A DNA stretch of 64,000 nt from Aselliscus stoliczkanus. Lineage: Eukaryota > Chordata > Mammalia > Chiroptera > Hipposideridae. A program made the translations under genes and the position numbers. The DNA lies in NCBI GenBank assembly GCA_033961575.1, contig CM066736.1:8465501-8529500 (forward strand), read 5' to 3'. Shown in pieces: positions 52,769 to 64,000 of the stretch. A model generated the notes under the pieces. It was not told the origin of the DNA. It did no database searches and saw only the letters and a program-made list of their open reading frames with translations. Each line of letters starts with the position of its first letter. The stretch's first letter is position 1.

Positions 52769-54919
52769 TGCTCCTGCCCTTTGCTCAGATGCAGGCTCCC
52801 AGGCACCTGGTTGTGCTGCCTATGACCTTTGGCCTTATCTAGAGATGACCCATACTGCAGGAAACTGAAGGGTTTGGATTTTTTAGTTGTTTTTTTCCTT
52901 ATATGGGCGAGGATGGATTTGATCCAAGACTCAGATACCTCTGGGCTCTTAAGAGTGGCTGCCAAAATGCTACTGAATGACTCACAGGCAGAAGATGTCT
53001 GGTTGATAAAGGAGGCAGGTATGAGCAGAGGTATTTAAACCCTGGAACTCAGGAATAACCTTGCACAGAGTCAGTGGGGCTGGCCTTTGACAGTGCAGTT
53101 TATAGATGGCCCAGCGTCTGCACTGGGCATCCGGCAGTGGTCTGGGCCACCACCAGACACAGTCTGGCAATACAAGGGGTTTTCCAGGGAATTCCGGTCA
53201 CACTTACCTTTTGCCTTGTCGGTGCGTTTAAATCAACAGCTGCTTAAGAAGGGCCTGTACTATATGCCTTCTCTGGGTAAAAAAGGTATTGGGGGCAAGG
53301 GAAGTGGCGGAGGCTTGAGCAGGCATTTAGTCTCATGGGCTACCTTGGTGCTGGTGGTTCATGGTCTCCAGGTGACAAGCCATGCAGGTGACAAGGCCTA
53401 AGGTAATAGAGTACAGGAGAACCTCTCTCCTTGATCCTGATGCCTAGTATGCTATTGGGAGTTACCTGGGACCCAGTGCGGTACCTAGCTATGTGAAGGT
53501 CACTGTGCCCTTGCAGGGGACCAACATGTGGCACTCTGGCTCCCTTTCCAGAGTGTTTATGCAGCCAGAGCCCCTTGGCATCAGGCTCAGTCAGGGTAAG
53601 CCGGAGCTCTTAGCCTTAGGGCAGATGTAGCCAAAATGAGCTGGGAAAGAAAGAGCAATGGGGCTAAATACCCAAAGGTGATCAAGCCCAAGGTGGGCTC
53701 TATTGCATAAAACTGTGCCTGTGGTTCTTTCTCTAAGTGTCCCCAGCATCCTTGCCTAAGCCCAAGAGACTTGCGTAACTTTTGTCGCTTGCGATACCCT
53801 GGGTGGTGAAGTTAAGCCCGTCGTGTCAGCTAGGCCTCCCATCCCGGCTGAGTCCGGGGCTCACCTTCCCCCAGCCTCAGCCTCCTCATCCGTACAGTGG
53901 GTTTGTGATAACATCTCAGAGGACGGCCGTTGGGGGCGGATTTCGTGAGATCGCGTGTATGATGCCTGTGGTAAGTGCTTGGCCAGTCCTAGGGGGTATT
54001 GTGGCCAGAGACTGGGCTTCTTCTTTGGAATATCATGGCACACGAGCAGGGGTCCTGAACCTAGGCCAAGACCCAGATCCTCTATGCCTCACTCCTGGCA
54101 CAGCAGGTGGCCACCGCCAAGCTGGGAAGCAGAGGCAGCATGGCAGCTGGAGGCCAAACAGCAATTAGCTTTTCACAGCTTCCCAGGGAGCATGGGCATT
54201 TGGCTCTGCCGGAGTCATTCCCCTGGCTTTCTTAGGGCCTCGCCAAGGCAGAACGCCGGGTGTCACCAGGCCAGCAGAGGCACCCATTAAAATGAGCAAA
54301 TGCCCGACATGCTGGGTTCCAGCTTTGTCACCAAGACTGGAAGCCTTTCACTTCCTCCGCCCTCCGCGCCTTCATGGGGCATCCTGTCTGTTGTCTCAGG
54401 CCCCCCTGCCATGAAATGCCATCTCCCCGCTTCTGCACGCAGAAAGCTGCCGCATGGAAATGGGGGTAGTGGCAGCTGGGTGCAGGCTGGCAAGCCTGCT
54501 GCACGGCTCCTTCCCCATCGCCATAGGGGTGTCTAAATTCACATTTGCTCCGAGAGTGCTTCATGAGCCGGAACAGTCAGCGTCTCAGCCTCCAGGTAGG
54601 GGAGGGAACGTGGGAAGGTTCTGATGGCTTGCAGCAGTGAGCCTCTGGTGGCTCCTGGTGGCAGCGCCTTCCCTGGGGCTGCCTCCAATGAGAGCACAGT
54701 GGCCGAGGAACAGGAATCCCCTGCTCTTGAGAGGAAGCACCCAGGGAGCAAGCCCTGGAGGGATGTCGGGCCCAAGACTACCCCATCCCACCTTCGTGCC
54801 CCGGAAGCCCATGGGACAGCTTTTCATTCTCGTCCCTTTTGCTGGGCAAATTCCCCAATTTGGACGCTTCCCGACTCTCCCTTCTCTCCCCACCAAGCTG
54901 AGGAAGGTCACAGACAGTA

Positions 54920-55160
54920 AAAATAATTGCGAGTATGGAGCCCCTGCCATGGTCAAGGCAGTCAGTGTCCGAGGCACTTTCGTGGGCCATCTCTTTCACG
55001 GGGTCCTCCCAGCGTACCTGTGCTTTCAGTATCCTCATCTGACAAAGAGGAAACAGCCTCTGAGAGTCTGGAAGCTACCCAAGCTCATGCAGCCAGGAAG
55101 CCCCAGTGGCAGCATTGAACTCATGTCTTCTGGCTGCAGAGTTCAGACCCGTAACTAATG
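54920..55160 (-). repeat. MIR SINE, antisense
   Basis: TATCCTCATCTGACAAAGAG, CTACCCAAGCTCATGCAGCC, GCATTGAACTCATGTCTTCT. Confidence 0.55.
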
Positions 55161-55215
55161 TGCCGCACGCCAGGAAGTACACTGTGTGGAAGAGGTAGAC
55201 TTGGAGGGTGAATTT

Positions 55216-55619
55216 TTTTTTTTTAAAGATTTTTATTGGAGAAGGGTAGTGTTAGGGAATTGGGGAAGGGGAACAGCCAAGTTGTTGTTCTTCAATCTTA
55301 GTTGTGGAGGGCGCAGCTAGCTCAGCTCTAAGCCCAGTCGCCATCTGGCTGCCCGTTGGCAGCTCGAGGCCGCTCAGCTCAGGGTGCCATGTTCAATCTT
55401 AGCTGTGGGTGGGTGTAGCCACCATCCCATGCGGGAGTCAAACTGGCAACTTTGTTGTTAGGAGCACGTGCTGTCACCAGCTGAGCCATCCTGCCACCTG
55501 TTGGCAGCTCAGTGGGAGCTCAGCTTGGGCACAGTTCACTGACCCATGTGGGAATCGAACTGGCGACCCTGTTGCTCAGAGCTCACGTTCTAACCAACTG
55601 AGTCACTGGGCCAGCCCCT
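55216..55619 (-). mobile_element. Dimeric tRNA-related SINE (B type), intact
   Basis: On the minus strand two tRNA-like modules follow each other, each with a B-box-like motif (AGTTCGATTCCC and AGTTTGACTCCC), then CAACTAAGATTGAAGAACAA and a tail with AATAAAAATCTTT. Target-site duplication AGGGTGAATTT at 55205-55215 and 55620-55630. Confidence 0.9.
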
Positions 55620-56328
55620 AGGGTGAATTTCTTTTCCAAGAGACAGCTGGTTTCTATCTTGATCTCCCTTTTTTTCTTTAAATTAAACTTCCATTTCCTA
55701 CAAGGCATGTTAGTCTAAACTGGCATGCCATACCTAGAATTCCTTTTCATATTATAAAAATAGCTAAACCCATGGCGTCTCATTGTACAAGCTGTATTGG
55801 ACCGTGTCACTTTTAGAGAAAGTGGAAGATATGAGTAAGTGGAAAAAAAAACAAATAGACCACAAAGAATTGCCGTGACTTTACCCAGCTTTGAAGTCTA
55901 CAGCTTTCTCCTCAATGCGTGCACTTCCCCAGCTCTTCCTGAAATGCACAGACATTTGGCTAAATTTTACATCATGGTGGTGGAAACAAGATCGTTTGGG
56001 CTGAAATGGGGAACCACAGGAGTCAAGCTTTTGGAGTGGGAAAGGAAGGACAGGAGGACCAGCCTTAGATTGGGGCCAGCTGGGGTTGCTGAGGAGGGCG
56101 ACCCTGAGGTCACTGGTTCCCGGGGGCAGGGGACTCCACATTGGGATTTGCCTGGAAGATGTCCTAGGACTGAATAATCCATTTAGGCCATCAGCGCTTC
56201 AGTTGCTGTTTTCTGTTCAGACCACTTGTGAGGGTCTGATGCAGCGGAAATAACCTTGAAGTGAAAATGACCTTGAGCAAGGGCCTGAGAGCTCAGCCGC
56301 GGTGGGCCTGGTGAGCCTGGGAGGTGTC

Positions 56329-56357
56329 GGGGGGGGGGGGGATGGGGGATGGGGGGG
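56329..56357 (+). repeat. G-run cluster, G-quadruplex candidate
   Basis: Runs of 13, 5 and 7 G separated by AT dinucleotides. Confidence 0.8.
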
Positions 56358-58213
56358 TGTACATATCTGCAGTGGCCCCTGCTACTGGCCATTCGTGATC
56401 ATGTGGGATCACGGGCTGATGGTTACCACATTTCCCAATGTTTCAGGAGAAGTTAAAACCTCCACTTTTAATCAGAAGTCTTCTGATTCCTAAATATTGG
56501 CAACTAATTCACAGTTCTTCAGCATAGCCCGTGAGTAAACTAAACTCTGGTCCACACACTGCCCCTTTATGATCTCTGATGTAGAACATACCAATTCAGG
56601 CTTAGTTTTCTATTAGAACAAACTACTGCAAAATAAGGAAACAGTACAAAACCAACCAACCACCTCCCCATGGCCCGGGAAGCACTCCTCACCTTTGGGT
56701 GGCAATCGGAACTAGTTGGGGGAACTTCCCGTCTGCCTCGAGGTGCCGTGCCTAGAGAAAGAGACCACATTTCACCCACCTGTGGGATCAAGGCTGGAGC
56801 TAGAAGGTGAAGCCGAGCCAGACAGGTGAGGAGGGGGCAGAACAGGTAGGCTCATCTCCCATAAGCCCCTTCATCATTTCCTTTTTCTGTTTATTTTCTC
56901 CTTCCTCTGTGTTGTAGTTCATGGGATTCTCTCTCTGCTGGCACCATCTTTTCTTAGCTGTTTGATCCAAGCTATCTGGGACTTTTTTTTTTTTTTTGCT
57001 TTGAATTTGAGATGTATAATAAATATTCAAGCAGGTGTTAGAAGTTAAAAAAAAAAGTAATAGTTCAATAGCTAGCCTTCATCTTCTAATTCTTGTCATC
57101 ATTGCCTTCTTGTCAACTGGAAAACATAACAGTTTTTCAACTGGCCGGCATGTATTCACATTTCTTAAGCACGAAGAACAACTGCTGTGAAGGTTACAAG
57201 AAATGTAGCAGATGTGGTTATGGCTGGGGAAGCATGCATGGCCTGGTTGGCAGTGAGACAAATGGGTATGTGACGTGCTGCATTGGCGGCGTATGTTATA
57301 ATTGTGGAAGGATTTAGAGGAGGGGGGAGTAAGATGGGCAGTGGGGTGGGAGCGGCTACCCAAGGAAGTGGAACATGGGGCAGGAAAAAGGTGTTAGTCT
57401 GCCCGATTCAGGGATGCAGAAGCATCAGGAAAAGCTTTAGAGAGACTATACCTGAGTATGCTGTCTTTAAAGCGAAGATGAGCAGGAAGTGAGAGTCCAT
57501 CCCAAATGAGAGGAGCAGAAGTATGGAAACATCAGAGCGAGTGGGTGGGTGTGCCTGGTACTTGGGTTGGAGGGTGGGGGGAAGAGATTGGATCTTTGTC
57601 TTGAAGGGTCTCTCCCCCTCCACCTTCAGGGCCGTGCTGGGAAGCAACGACGTTCCTGGGCGTAGGAGAGTGCCTCTTAGAAAGATCAGAGGTTGTGCCT
57701 GGCAAGGACAAAGTAGTTCATGAAAGACAAGCAGAGGGTGGGAAGAGTAGATTTTGCTGTGCCCTGGCCCCACCCCACCATGCCTTTCCTCATCCCACCA
57801 TGCCAGCTTTTAGGATCCGAAAGGACTCACTCTCCTGGTTTACGAAGGCCTGGCTTCTAACTGTGTCTGGCAGATAAGCTTCTGCTTTGTCCCCAGGCAC
57901 TGACACAACCCCCTTAACAATCCTTTCAGCCCAGGGCTGATCAGGAACTTCGCCTGCTCAGCCAGGAAGCATAGATCTAACCTTCTATCTCCTTCACAAT
58001 AAAGCCTTCATGCCTGTGTGTCCCCTTCGTGGGGCAAAGGAAGGCCATCACCACCTTTCATGTATGGAGGCATTGGCCTCTCGGAATACAACTGGGGTAT
58101 TTGGATTACAAATTTAAAAAAAAATTTTTTTGGCTCTCATTCCCTGTGTATTTTTGCTATAGAGGCAAGCAAGAGCATAATATTACAGTACCATCTTTAT
58201 TTTATTTACTTTT

Positions 58214-58390
58214 TTATTTAAAAATTCATTATTTTTTGAAAGATTTTTATTAAAATATAGCTAACATACATTACATGAGTCTCAGGTATACACCATAGTT
58301 GTTCAACACTTAGATACCTAAAGAAGCGATCACCATGATAAATCCAGTGATCATCTGACACTGTACCATGCTGTCACAATGTTATTGTAT
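58214..58390 (-). mobile_element. LINE-1 fragment, antisense
   Basis: TTTTTATTAAAATATAGCTA, GTTGTTCAACACTTAGATAC, AAGCGATCACCATGATAA and CATCTGACACTGTACC correspond to a reverse L1 3' region. Confidence 0.65.
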
Positions 58391-58398
58391 TTACTTTT

Positions 58399-58577
58399 TT
58401 TTTTAGACATTTTATTGGGGAACAGTGTGTTTTTTCCAGGACCCATTAGCTCCAAGTCAAGTAGTTGTCTTTAATCTAGTTGTGGAGGGTGCAGCTCAGG
58501 GGCCCATGTGGGATTCGAACCAGCAACCTTGGTGCCATGAGCCCACGCTCCAACCAACTGAGCCACCCAGCCGCCCC
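58399..58577 (-). mobile_element. tRNA-headed SINE (C type)
   Basis: Same family as 35382-35570: AACAGTGTGTTTTTTCCAGG, CTCCAAGTCAAGTAGTTGTC, GTTGTGGAGGGTGCAGCTCA, head ending GCCGCCCC. Duplication TATTTACTTTT at 58388-58398 and 58580-58590. Confidence 0.88.
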
Positions 58578-58789
58578 TATATTTACTTTTTATTTTATTT
58601 TTTTAAAAGTATGTAGCAGAGGATAGTTTATTAGAAGTAAATATACATTTCAAAGAAACAGAAGCAGGCCCAAGCAGTAGAGAATGGCTCAAGGGCCATT
58701 GTTAGAAAATAAAGCACACTCCAAAGAGTTTGGAGCGGGCCGAGCAAAGGAAGCTCAAAAAGGCTCAAAAAAAAAAAAAAAAAAGGCCT

Positions 58790-58940
58790 GTATTTATTTA
58801 TTTTTTAGCTGAGCCAGCCTGCCACCTGTTAGCAGCTCAGTGGCAGCTCCGCTTGGGCTGGGCATTGAACTGCTGTTGCTCAGAGCTCAGCTCACACTCT
58901 TGAGTGAGCTCTTAACCACCTGAGCCACTCGGCCGGCTCT
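58790..58940 (-). mobile_element. tRNA-headed SINE (D type)
   Basis: TTTAGCTGAGCCAGCCTGCC, GGCATTGAACTGCTGTTGCT and GAGCCACTCGGCCGGC read as the reverse of the D-type copies at 17637 and 39019. Confidence 0.8.
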
Positions 58941-61479
58941 TTTACTTTTTTAAAGGCATGATTTAGGGGCTTCATTTTTCCATGGGAGGCTCACCTGTGT
59001 TCGGGGAGTCTCCTAGGTGAAGATTGGGTGGCTTCAGCCTGTACTTGGAACACTTGCAAATACCTCCCATGGGTGCTCTGTGGGTGCTGCCACCCCTGCT
59101 CCCTGGCCCGATGGAGAATCCAATAGCTGCCAATCAGTGCCCTTGATGCCACCGTCCAGCATTAGGGTTCCCCACAGCCAGGCTTGTTACTCTCTTATTA
59201 GAAGCAGTAAGCAACCAACTGTAGTCGGAAAGGATGTGTGCGACCATGTTTATATAGCTGGTTTATCCTAACAGCCCCTCTGAAGTATTGGGATTTACCC
59301 CCGTTTTTCAGATGTGCAATTGAAGGCGTGGGGAGGGAAGTTAGCTGCACGGGCAGACCGTGGAATAGTGGGGCTCATTGGTTCAGCCACTGGTGGGGCG
59401 CCTCGTGCCAGGCAGGCCCCTGGGCAGGTGGGCGTGTGGCATACTGTAGTCACAGAGCCCTGCCATCTCTGTGCTCAGGCCCTGCCCAGAGGTAGCATTT
59501 CTCCACCTGGGCTCTAGTGGCCTTGAAAGTTTCATTAACCACTGAGTGTAGATAAGGAAACCATAAACTTAGACCCGCTCACTTGCTGAGAGTTCAGGCC
59601 AAGGTCTTGGACCAAGTGAAAGATGAAGGCCTTGAAAACCAACCGCCCTGACCCGTCTTCCTTCCCTGCCTGGCCCCACATGCCTGGCAGTGGCCCCAGC
59701 ACTTTCCAGGCCATGAGAAATGTTGCCTCAGTTACATTCCTGGCTGACTGCCCTCCATTCTTTTCCTCCACCCCAGAAATCAGAACCAATCATCAAATGT
59801 TTTAAAACAGGGGGCTGCCCATATAACCTCCTTTCTTCAATACTCACAGAATCTCATTTATCGTCTCCTTTAAACCATTCCCACTATTAAACCTCCCTTT
59901 GGGCTACTGTCTCTTGGCTTCTGACCTATCCCTGCTCTAGCTTTCTTCAGCCAAAAACCTTTGTCCTCCTTTTCCACGGAGCCTGCCCTGACCCTCCCTA
60001 ACCGGTGAGGGTAGTGGCTATATTGTCACATCCTCTTCTCTGAGTAAGCTGTGTGAACCTCTTCTCGGGTCTCCATGGTCAGAGCCCTGCTCACTTCCCA
60101 GCCAGCACCTCCGTGTGACAGAGATGATTAATGTCTTGCACACCGAACTGGGGTTTGCTTTGTGCCACAGTGGATACCTGAAGGCTGCGAGAAGATGGAA
60201 TTTTGGTGAAGTAGAGAATTTAAAATATGGGCAGGAGGGCTGAGTTTAGCCAAGCGTCCTTTCGTAGTATGATTGCTACCCCTTGGCTCATCCAGTGTCA
60301 AGATGGGTTTTGTAAACCCCGTATACTTCCGTTGAGATTGAACCTGTCTGTGGATTCCTTCCTCATGTCTCCGTGATGCCCATGAGAGATGGCCGGGTTG
60401 TACAGGGCAGCAAGGTTTCGTGTCCAACCCAAGATGGTGCCTGGGTAGATGTTCCTGTTTTGAGTGTGCCTTTTCCTGGTAAGACAAGTTTTGCAAAGGC
60501 GGAGACCATGTCTTTTCTACATGTACCCTGGGCACTTAATAAATAGACACCAAGTAACATGAGTCACCGGGTTCCAAAAACACCCAGGGTCCCAAGTGTC
60601 TCTGTTAGTCACAGCTTAGCCAGCCGTGGAGCCATCTGGGGTGACAAGGAGACTCATTCACATGTGATCAGGTCAGAAATAGCCCGGGCAGGGCCTGGCC
60701 CCTTCTTCCTGTAGGAGCAGCCACTTTGTGGCCATGTAGGTCTCTGTTTCTTAGGGCTTTGCAGTTCTCTAGGAGCCCACACGTACCCCATAATTGCTAT
60801 CTCAGCCCTGGGTGCCCAATTCCCACCTTCCCTCACATCTGAGCTCACCTGCAACCACCCACCATTTGTAGGCCGCCTTTCTCTTTTGTTCATCTCTTTT
60901 TTTTTTGTTAGATCGAGGCTTTTATTTTTTTCTTATTCCTTTAGCGCTTGCTGAAAATCAGCTCGGGAAGAGCGATTGTACTCAGTGCTGGCTAATGGCT
61001 TGGAGCTGCTCCAAGCTGCCGGATGCATTGGCTTTCACTTGTGGGTGGTCTTCGACAAGCGTGATGTCTTCTCTCTGTGACTCTCGAGGGTCCCCTCTTC
61101 TTGCAGGCGCGGCTGTTCACACTTGGCTGGCCTGCCTCGTTGTCTGGAATCACAGTTTTTACTGCACACCCCAGAGCCAGCCTGGTCGCCTCGACAGGGC
61201 TCAGATTCACACAGAACCCAAACCCCCTCCGCCTCCAGGCCCGTTGGCTCATTTGGTTTCATTGCCTGTTGTTTTGTGCTATTTCCTTTTGGATCCAACG
61301 CTGTCCCAGGGTGTGTAGGGTTCATGCATCTGGAGACGGGGGTGGCTTGGGAGAATTCTCAAGTTGTTAGAAATGTGTGTGTGTGGTTGGGAGAGTGATG
61401 ATATCTGCTGATACTCCTCAGTGTTCTAACATGTCTTGAGTCTCTTCGTCTACAGCAAAGGGTAGGGTGGACTTTTCGG

Positions 61480-61670
61480 CGTGGCCTCTTGTTAGCTGTG
61501 CAACCTTGAATGAGGAGCCAAGCGTCAGCTTCATCCCGAATTCCGGTTTCTTCATCTATCAAGTGGGGAGAAGAATGTCTTCTCCATTCGGAGCTGACAT
61601 ACAGATTAAATGGCAAATTCCCTGGAACATCTCATAGTACCAACTCAATAAGTGGAAATCCTATATAATC
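61480..61670 (+). repeat. MIR SINE
   Basis: TTAGCTGTGCAACCTTGAAT, CCGGTTTCTTCATCTATCAA and AGTACCAACTCAATAAGTGG. Confidence 0.65.
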
Positions 61671-62634
61671 GTAAAGTCCCAGGGTTCCGCTTTCAACGGA
61701 GCAGTAATGTCGGCCTTCCCCAAGCTCCTGGGTAGGTGAGGTGATTCTAAGGACTCTCTGAATTGAGAACTTAAGCTCCCTCTTCCTTTGATTGTTCCCT
61801 GACTTTCTCTTAAGGAACTTTAGCTGGGTTTTGCATTTTCTTAAGGAGCCAGTTGTGACAGACTGGGGAACAACACGTAAGCTTCCTTGACCACCATCCC
61901 GATGCACTGCAGACATAATTCAACTCCAGCAGCCTTATCTCCAGCCCACTCTTTAAGACGGCGTCTTGGTTTCTCTTCTATTTTTCTTTATTCATGATGC
62001 CTCTGTGGGGGCAGCCCACCCCACTCGAAGGAAAGGGAAACTGAGGAATAAATAGGAAGAGGAGGCTGAACCGGGTCCCTGCACAGCCTTTCTGGCCCCT
62101 GCCGGCTCCTCTGGGCACAGCACCAGCCAGGCCCTGGAGAAAGTGGCATGCCTAGGCCATCCAGCTCTCCACAGGATGTAGCCTTCCTTCCAACTGTCAC
62201 CTCCCCAAGGGCCCTGTGCCTCCTGGTTGCTGCTCGTCTGAGCAGAGCCTCCTGCCACAGCATGGCCAGTGTTCATGGAAGCCAAGCCCAGCCAGCACCC
62301 CTGTCCCCCACCCTGCCCCTGCTGTGCCTAGGTAGGGGTTAGAGCGGACCTCTGATCCGTGCTGAGTGGACACCATCAGCCTGCATGGAGAGCATGGCTC
62401 ACAGCCAGCCTTGTTCCTTTGAATACTGCTTGTCTGCCGACCCTGCACAGGGGCGCAGGGAGTGCCAGTGTGCAGTGAAAAATGCCTCTCGTCTCCATTT
62501 GCTCCACGGCGGCTCCTGTCCTGATCCCTGTGTGTTTCACAATTAGCATTTCTGATGCTTCCAAGTGAATACGGACAGATGTTCGCACAGGTGCTGCACT
62601 CTTCACTGGGTAAACAGAGTGGAGTTTGCGTGCC

Positions 62635-62637
<3 letters not shown>

Positions 62638-62684
<47 letters not shown>
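62638..62684 (+). repeat. (GT)n microsatellite
   Basis: About 23 GT units, the longest simple repeat of the window. Confidence 0.97.
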
Positions 62685-62686
<2 letters not shown>

Positions 62687-63158
62687 GTGCAGGGCCTTTG
62701 AGATGTGTGTAGCCTTTACAGATGTTTTCTTCAAATCATCTGAAGCACTTTGCACATGGTAGGTGCTCATGGTAGGTAAATCCTTTGTGATGCCTGACTG
62801 GTGGGCGCGAAAGCCTTTTGTTTCAGAATAAACCCAGTGACACAGGAGCAGGCAGTACAATTGTAAGCTGAACCTTGAAACTCACTGACTGGAGAAGGTA
62901 GAAAACAGTCTCTGCCTCACCAGGAAATTACCTGCTGGCGTCTGGCAAACCACTTGTTCTCTCTCTGCTTCTGCAAAAGGGGTGGAGATTGGCAGTAGTG
63001 CCAAGACACTCCAAGGGTGGGGAGGCGGATTAGACAATGGAAATGACCTTGGTGGCTCCTGGCAAGTTAGCTGTCCTACAAATTTGATCTCACCGTGGCT
63101 CCCCTGGGAAGAGGAACTTGCGTTTTACCAAGACTGACCACCTTGGCCGCGTATTTCT

Positions 63159-63264
63159 TTTTTTTTTTTAGCGGGCAGGGTCACTAGCCCTCATATGTGG
63201 GATCTGAACCGGGGCCGCTGGCATCCCAAGCCAGCTCTTAACCACAGTGCCACTCAGCCGGCCC
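63159..63264 (-). mobile_element. Short tRNA-headed SINE (A-short)
   Basis: GCGGGCAGGGTCACTAGCCC to CAGCCGGCCC. Duplication TTGGCCGCGTATTTCT / TTGGCTGCGTATTTCT at 63143-63158 and 63265-63280. Confidence 0.9.
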
Positions 63265-63404
63265 TTGGCTGCGTATTTCTGATTGGTGCGCCTCGTCAAA
63301 ATGCTCCAGTTAGACCCTGGTGGTTCAAGTTCAATCTCCTTGACATTGTTTACAGCCCACCTGCTACTCCTGCCTCACAGAAGGGGGGGGGGGGCGGGAG
63401 GAAA

Positions 63405-63620
63405 AAGCCAGTGCTCAGGCTGCCTGGGCTTGAATTCCAGCCTGGCCGCTTGCTTCCTTCCTCTGTGGCCTTGGGCAAATCACACAACCTCTCTGGGCCT
63501 TAGTTTCCCCCTCTGTAGACTGGAGATGATAATAGTCTCCCGCTCATAGGGCTTTTTGACCCTTAGAACTCTATCGGGTCGCAGGAAGTACTGAGTGGGA
63601 GTGGCTGTTCTTGTTATCAT
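63405..63620 (+). repeat. MIR SINE
   Basis: GGGCTTGAATTCCAGCCTGG, GTGGCCTTGGGCAAATCACA, CTTAGTTTCCCCCTCTGTAG. Confidence 0.85.
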
Positions 63621-63714
63621 TCCCAGGACATCAGCCTTGTCTCTGGCTGTTTAAGTTTCAGGATTCCTGAACCCTCTGATTTCTGAAACACACCCAGCTG
63701 TTTGCTTCTCTCTC

Positions 63715-64000
63715 TGGTTTTCGCATGATCTTTCCCTTTCCTTGAATGTACCCCCACCCCAACCCCATCCACCGCGTGACACCTCTTCATTCTTCATCCT
63801 TCAAAAGCCTGCTCAGAGATTGCCCCTGGATCCCTCCCTGCCTCTGCCCACCAGCCCCGGTTGGGGGGACAGCTGTTGTAATGTCCTTTTATAGGCTGTT
63901 ACAACGAACAAGTCGCTCCAATGCACCGGAATGGCATCCCTCCTTTCGCCTCCTGACAGTGAACTCCACAAAGTCAGCATTCATCGTTTTCCCTTGTCAA
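63715..64000 (+). repeat. L2 LINE 3' fragment at window edge
   Basis: CTTCATCCTTCAAAAGCCTG, CTCAGAGATTGCCCCTGGAT and GTGAACTCCACAAAGTCAGC follow L2. Confidence 0.65.

Larger units (their letters stand above)
50094..64000 (+). other. TPCN1: TPCN1 intron (no further exon recognised)
   Basis: The next human-like peptide (NGGSYAIHDSQAPSLSSGG) was not found in any frame, so the window ends inside this intron. Contents: L2, MIR, MLT1, one young hAT element, SINEs and a long (GT)n. No independent gene is supported. Confidence 0.7.

Noticed and set aside
53087..53401. A 104-codon open frame in the TPCN1 intron
   Set aside because: No splice-bounded homology to TPC1 and no recognisable domain.
62565..62860. 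Open frames with VCVCVC or THTHTH runs
   Set aside because: Translation of the (GT)n microsatellite.
1..64000. CRISPR arrays, prophage, operons, riboswitches, bacterial-type systems
   Set aside because: The sequence is vertebrate nuclear DNA with spliced genes; nothing of this type was seen.

Overview
The window is placental-mammal nuclear DNA: five spliced genes with GT-AG introns, two CpG-island promoters, and dense interspersed repeats (MIR, L2, LINE-1, MLT1, MER5A, hAT). Abundant tRNA-headed SINEs starting GGGCCGGCC and ending AATAAA plus a TCTTT-like motif and an A-tail, together with a well-preserved non-autonomous hAT element, suggest a bat, probably of the Rhinolophus/Hipposideros/Megaderma side. 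That placement rests on remembered repeat families and is only moderately certain. Gene content and order match human chromosome 12q24.13: CFAP73, DDX54, RITA1, IQCD, TPCN1.

Layout. 1-2.5 kb: last coding exon of CFAP73 (+). 2.8-19.3 kb: the whole DDX54 coding region (-), 20 coding exons that join in frame to 878 codons plus stop. About 18.9-19.75 kb: CpG island forming a head-to-head DDX54/RITA1 promoter, with three ~70-bp tandem units that each carry a GC box. 20.6-24.4 kb: RITA1 (+), two coding exons, 269 aa. 25.2-32.2 kb: IQCD/DRC10 (-), four coding exons, 443 aa. 32.2-46.7 kb: inferred IQCD first intron, no genes, very rich in SINEs, with a broken LINE-1 ORF2 and one AT-rich block free of recognised repeats. 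46.7-47.7 kb: second CpG island, inferred shared IQCD/TPCN1 promoter with CCAAT boxes and a consensus RFX X-box. 47.2-50.1 kb: TPCN1 (+) leader exon and first coding exon; the rest of TPCN1 lies beyond the right edge. 50.1-64 kb: TPCN1 intron, repeats only.

The five genes alternate strictly in strand (+ - + - +), so every neighbour pair is either divergent (shared promoter) or convergent (shared 3' flank). CFAP73 and IQCD are axonemal/ciliary, RITA1 binds tubulin and RBPJ (Notch), DDX54 is a nucleolar DEAD-box helicase and TPCN1 an endolysosomal cation channel; they are neighbours, not a pathway.

I found no undescribed gene system. The points most worth checking are cis-architectural: the modular SINE families, the X-box in the IQCD/TPCN1 promoter, the TPCN1 leader (uORF, in-frame open leader, tandem NAGNAG acceptor), the triplicated promoter unit, the palindromic bidirectional poly(A) signal, and a minisatellite acting as a splice-site pyrimidine tract. 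Exon borders were read by eye from splice consensus, frame continuity and remembered human proteins; no alignment was run.
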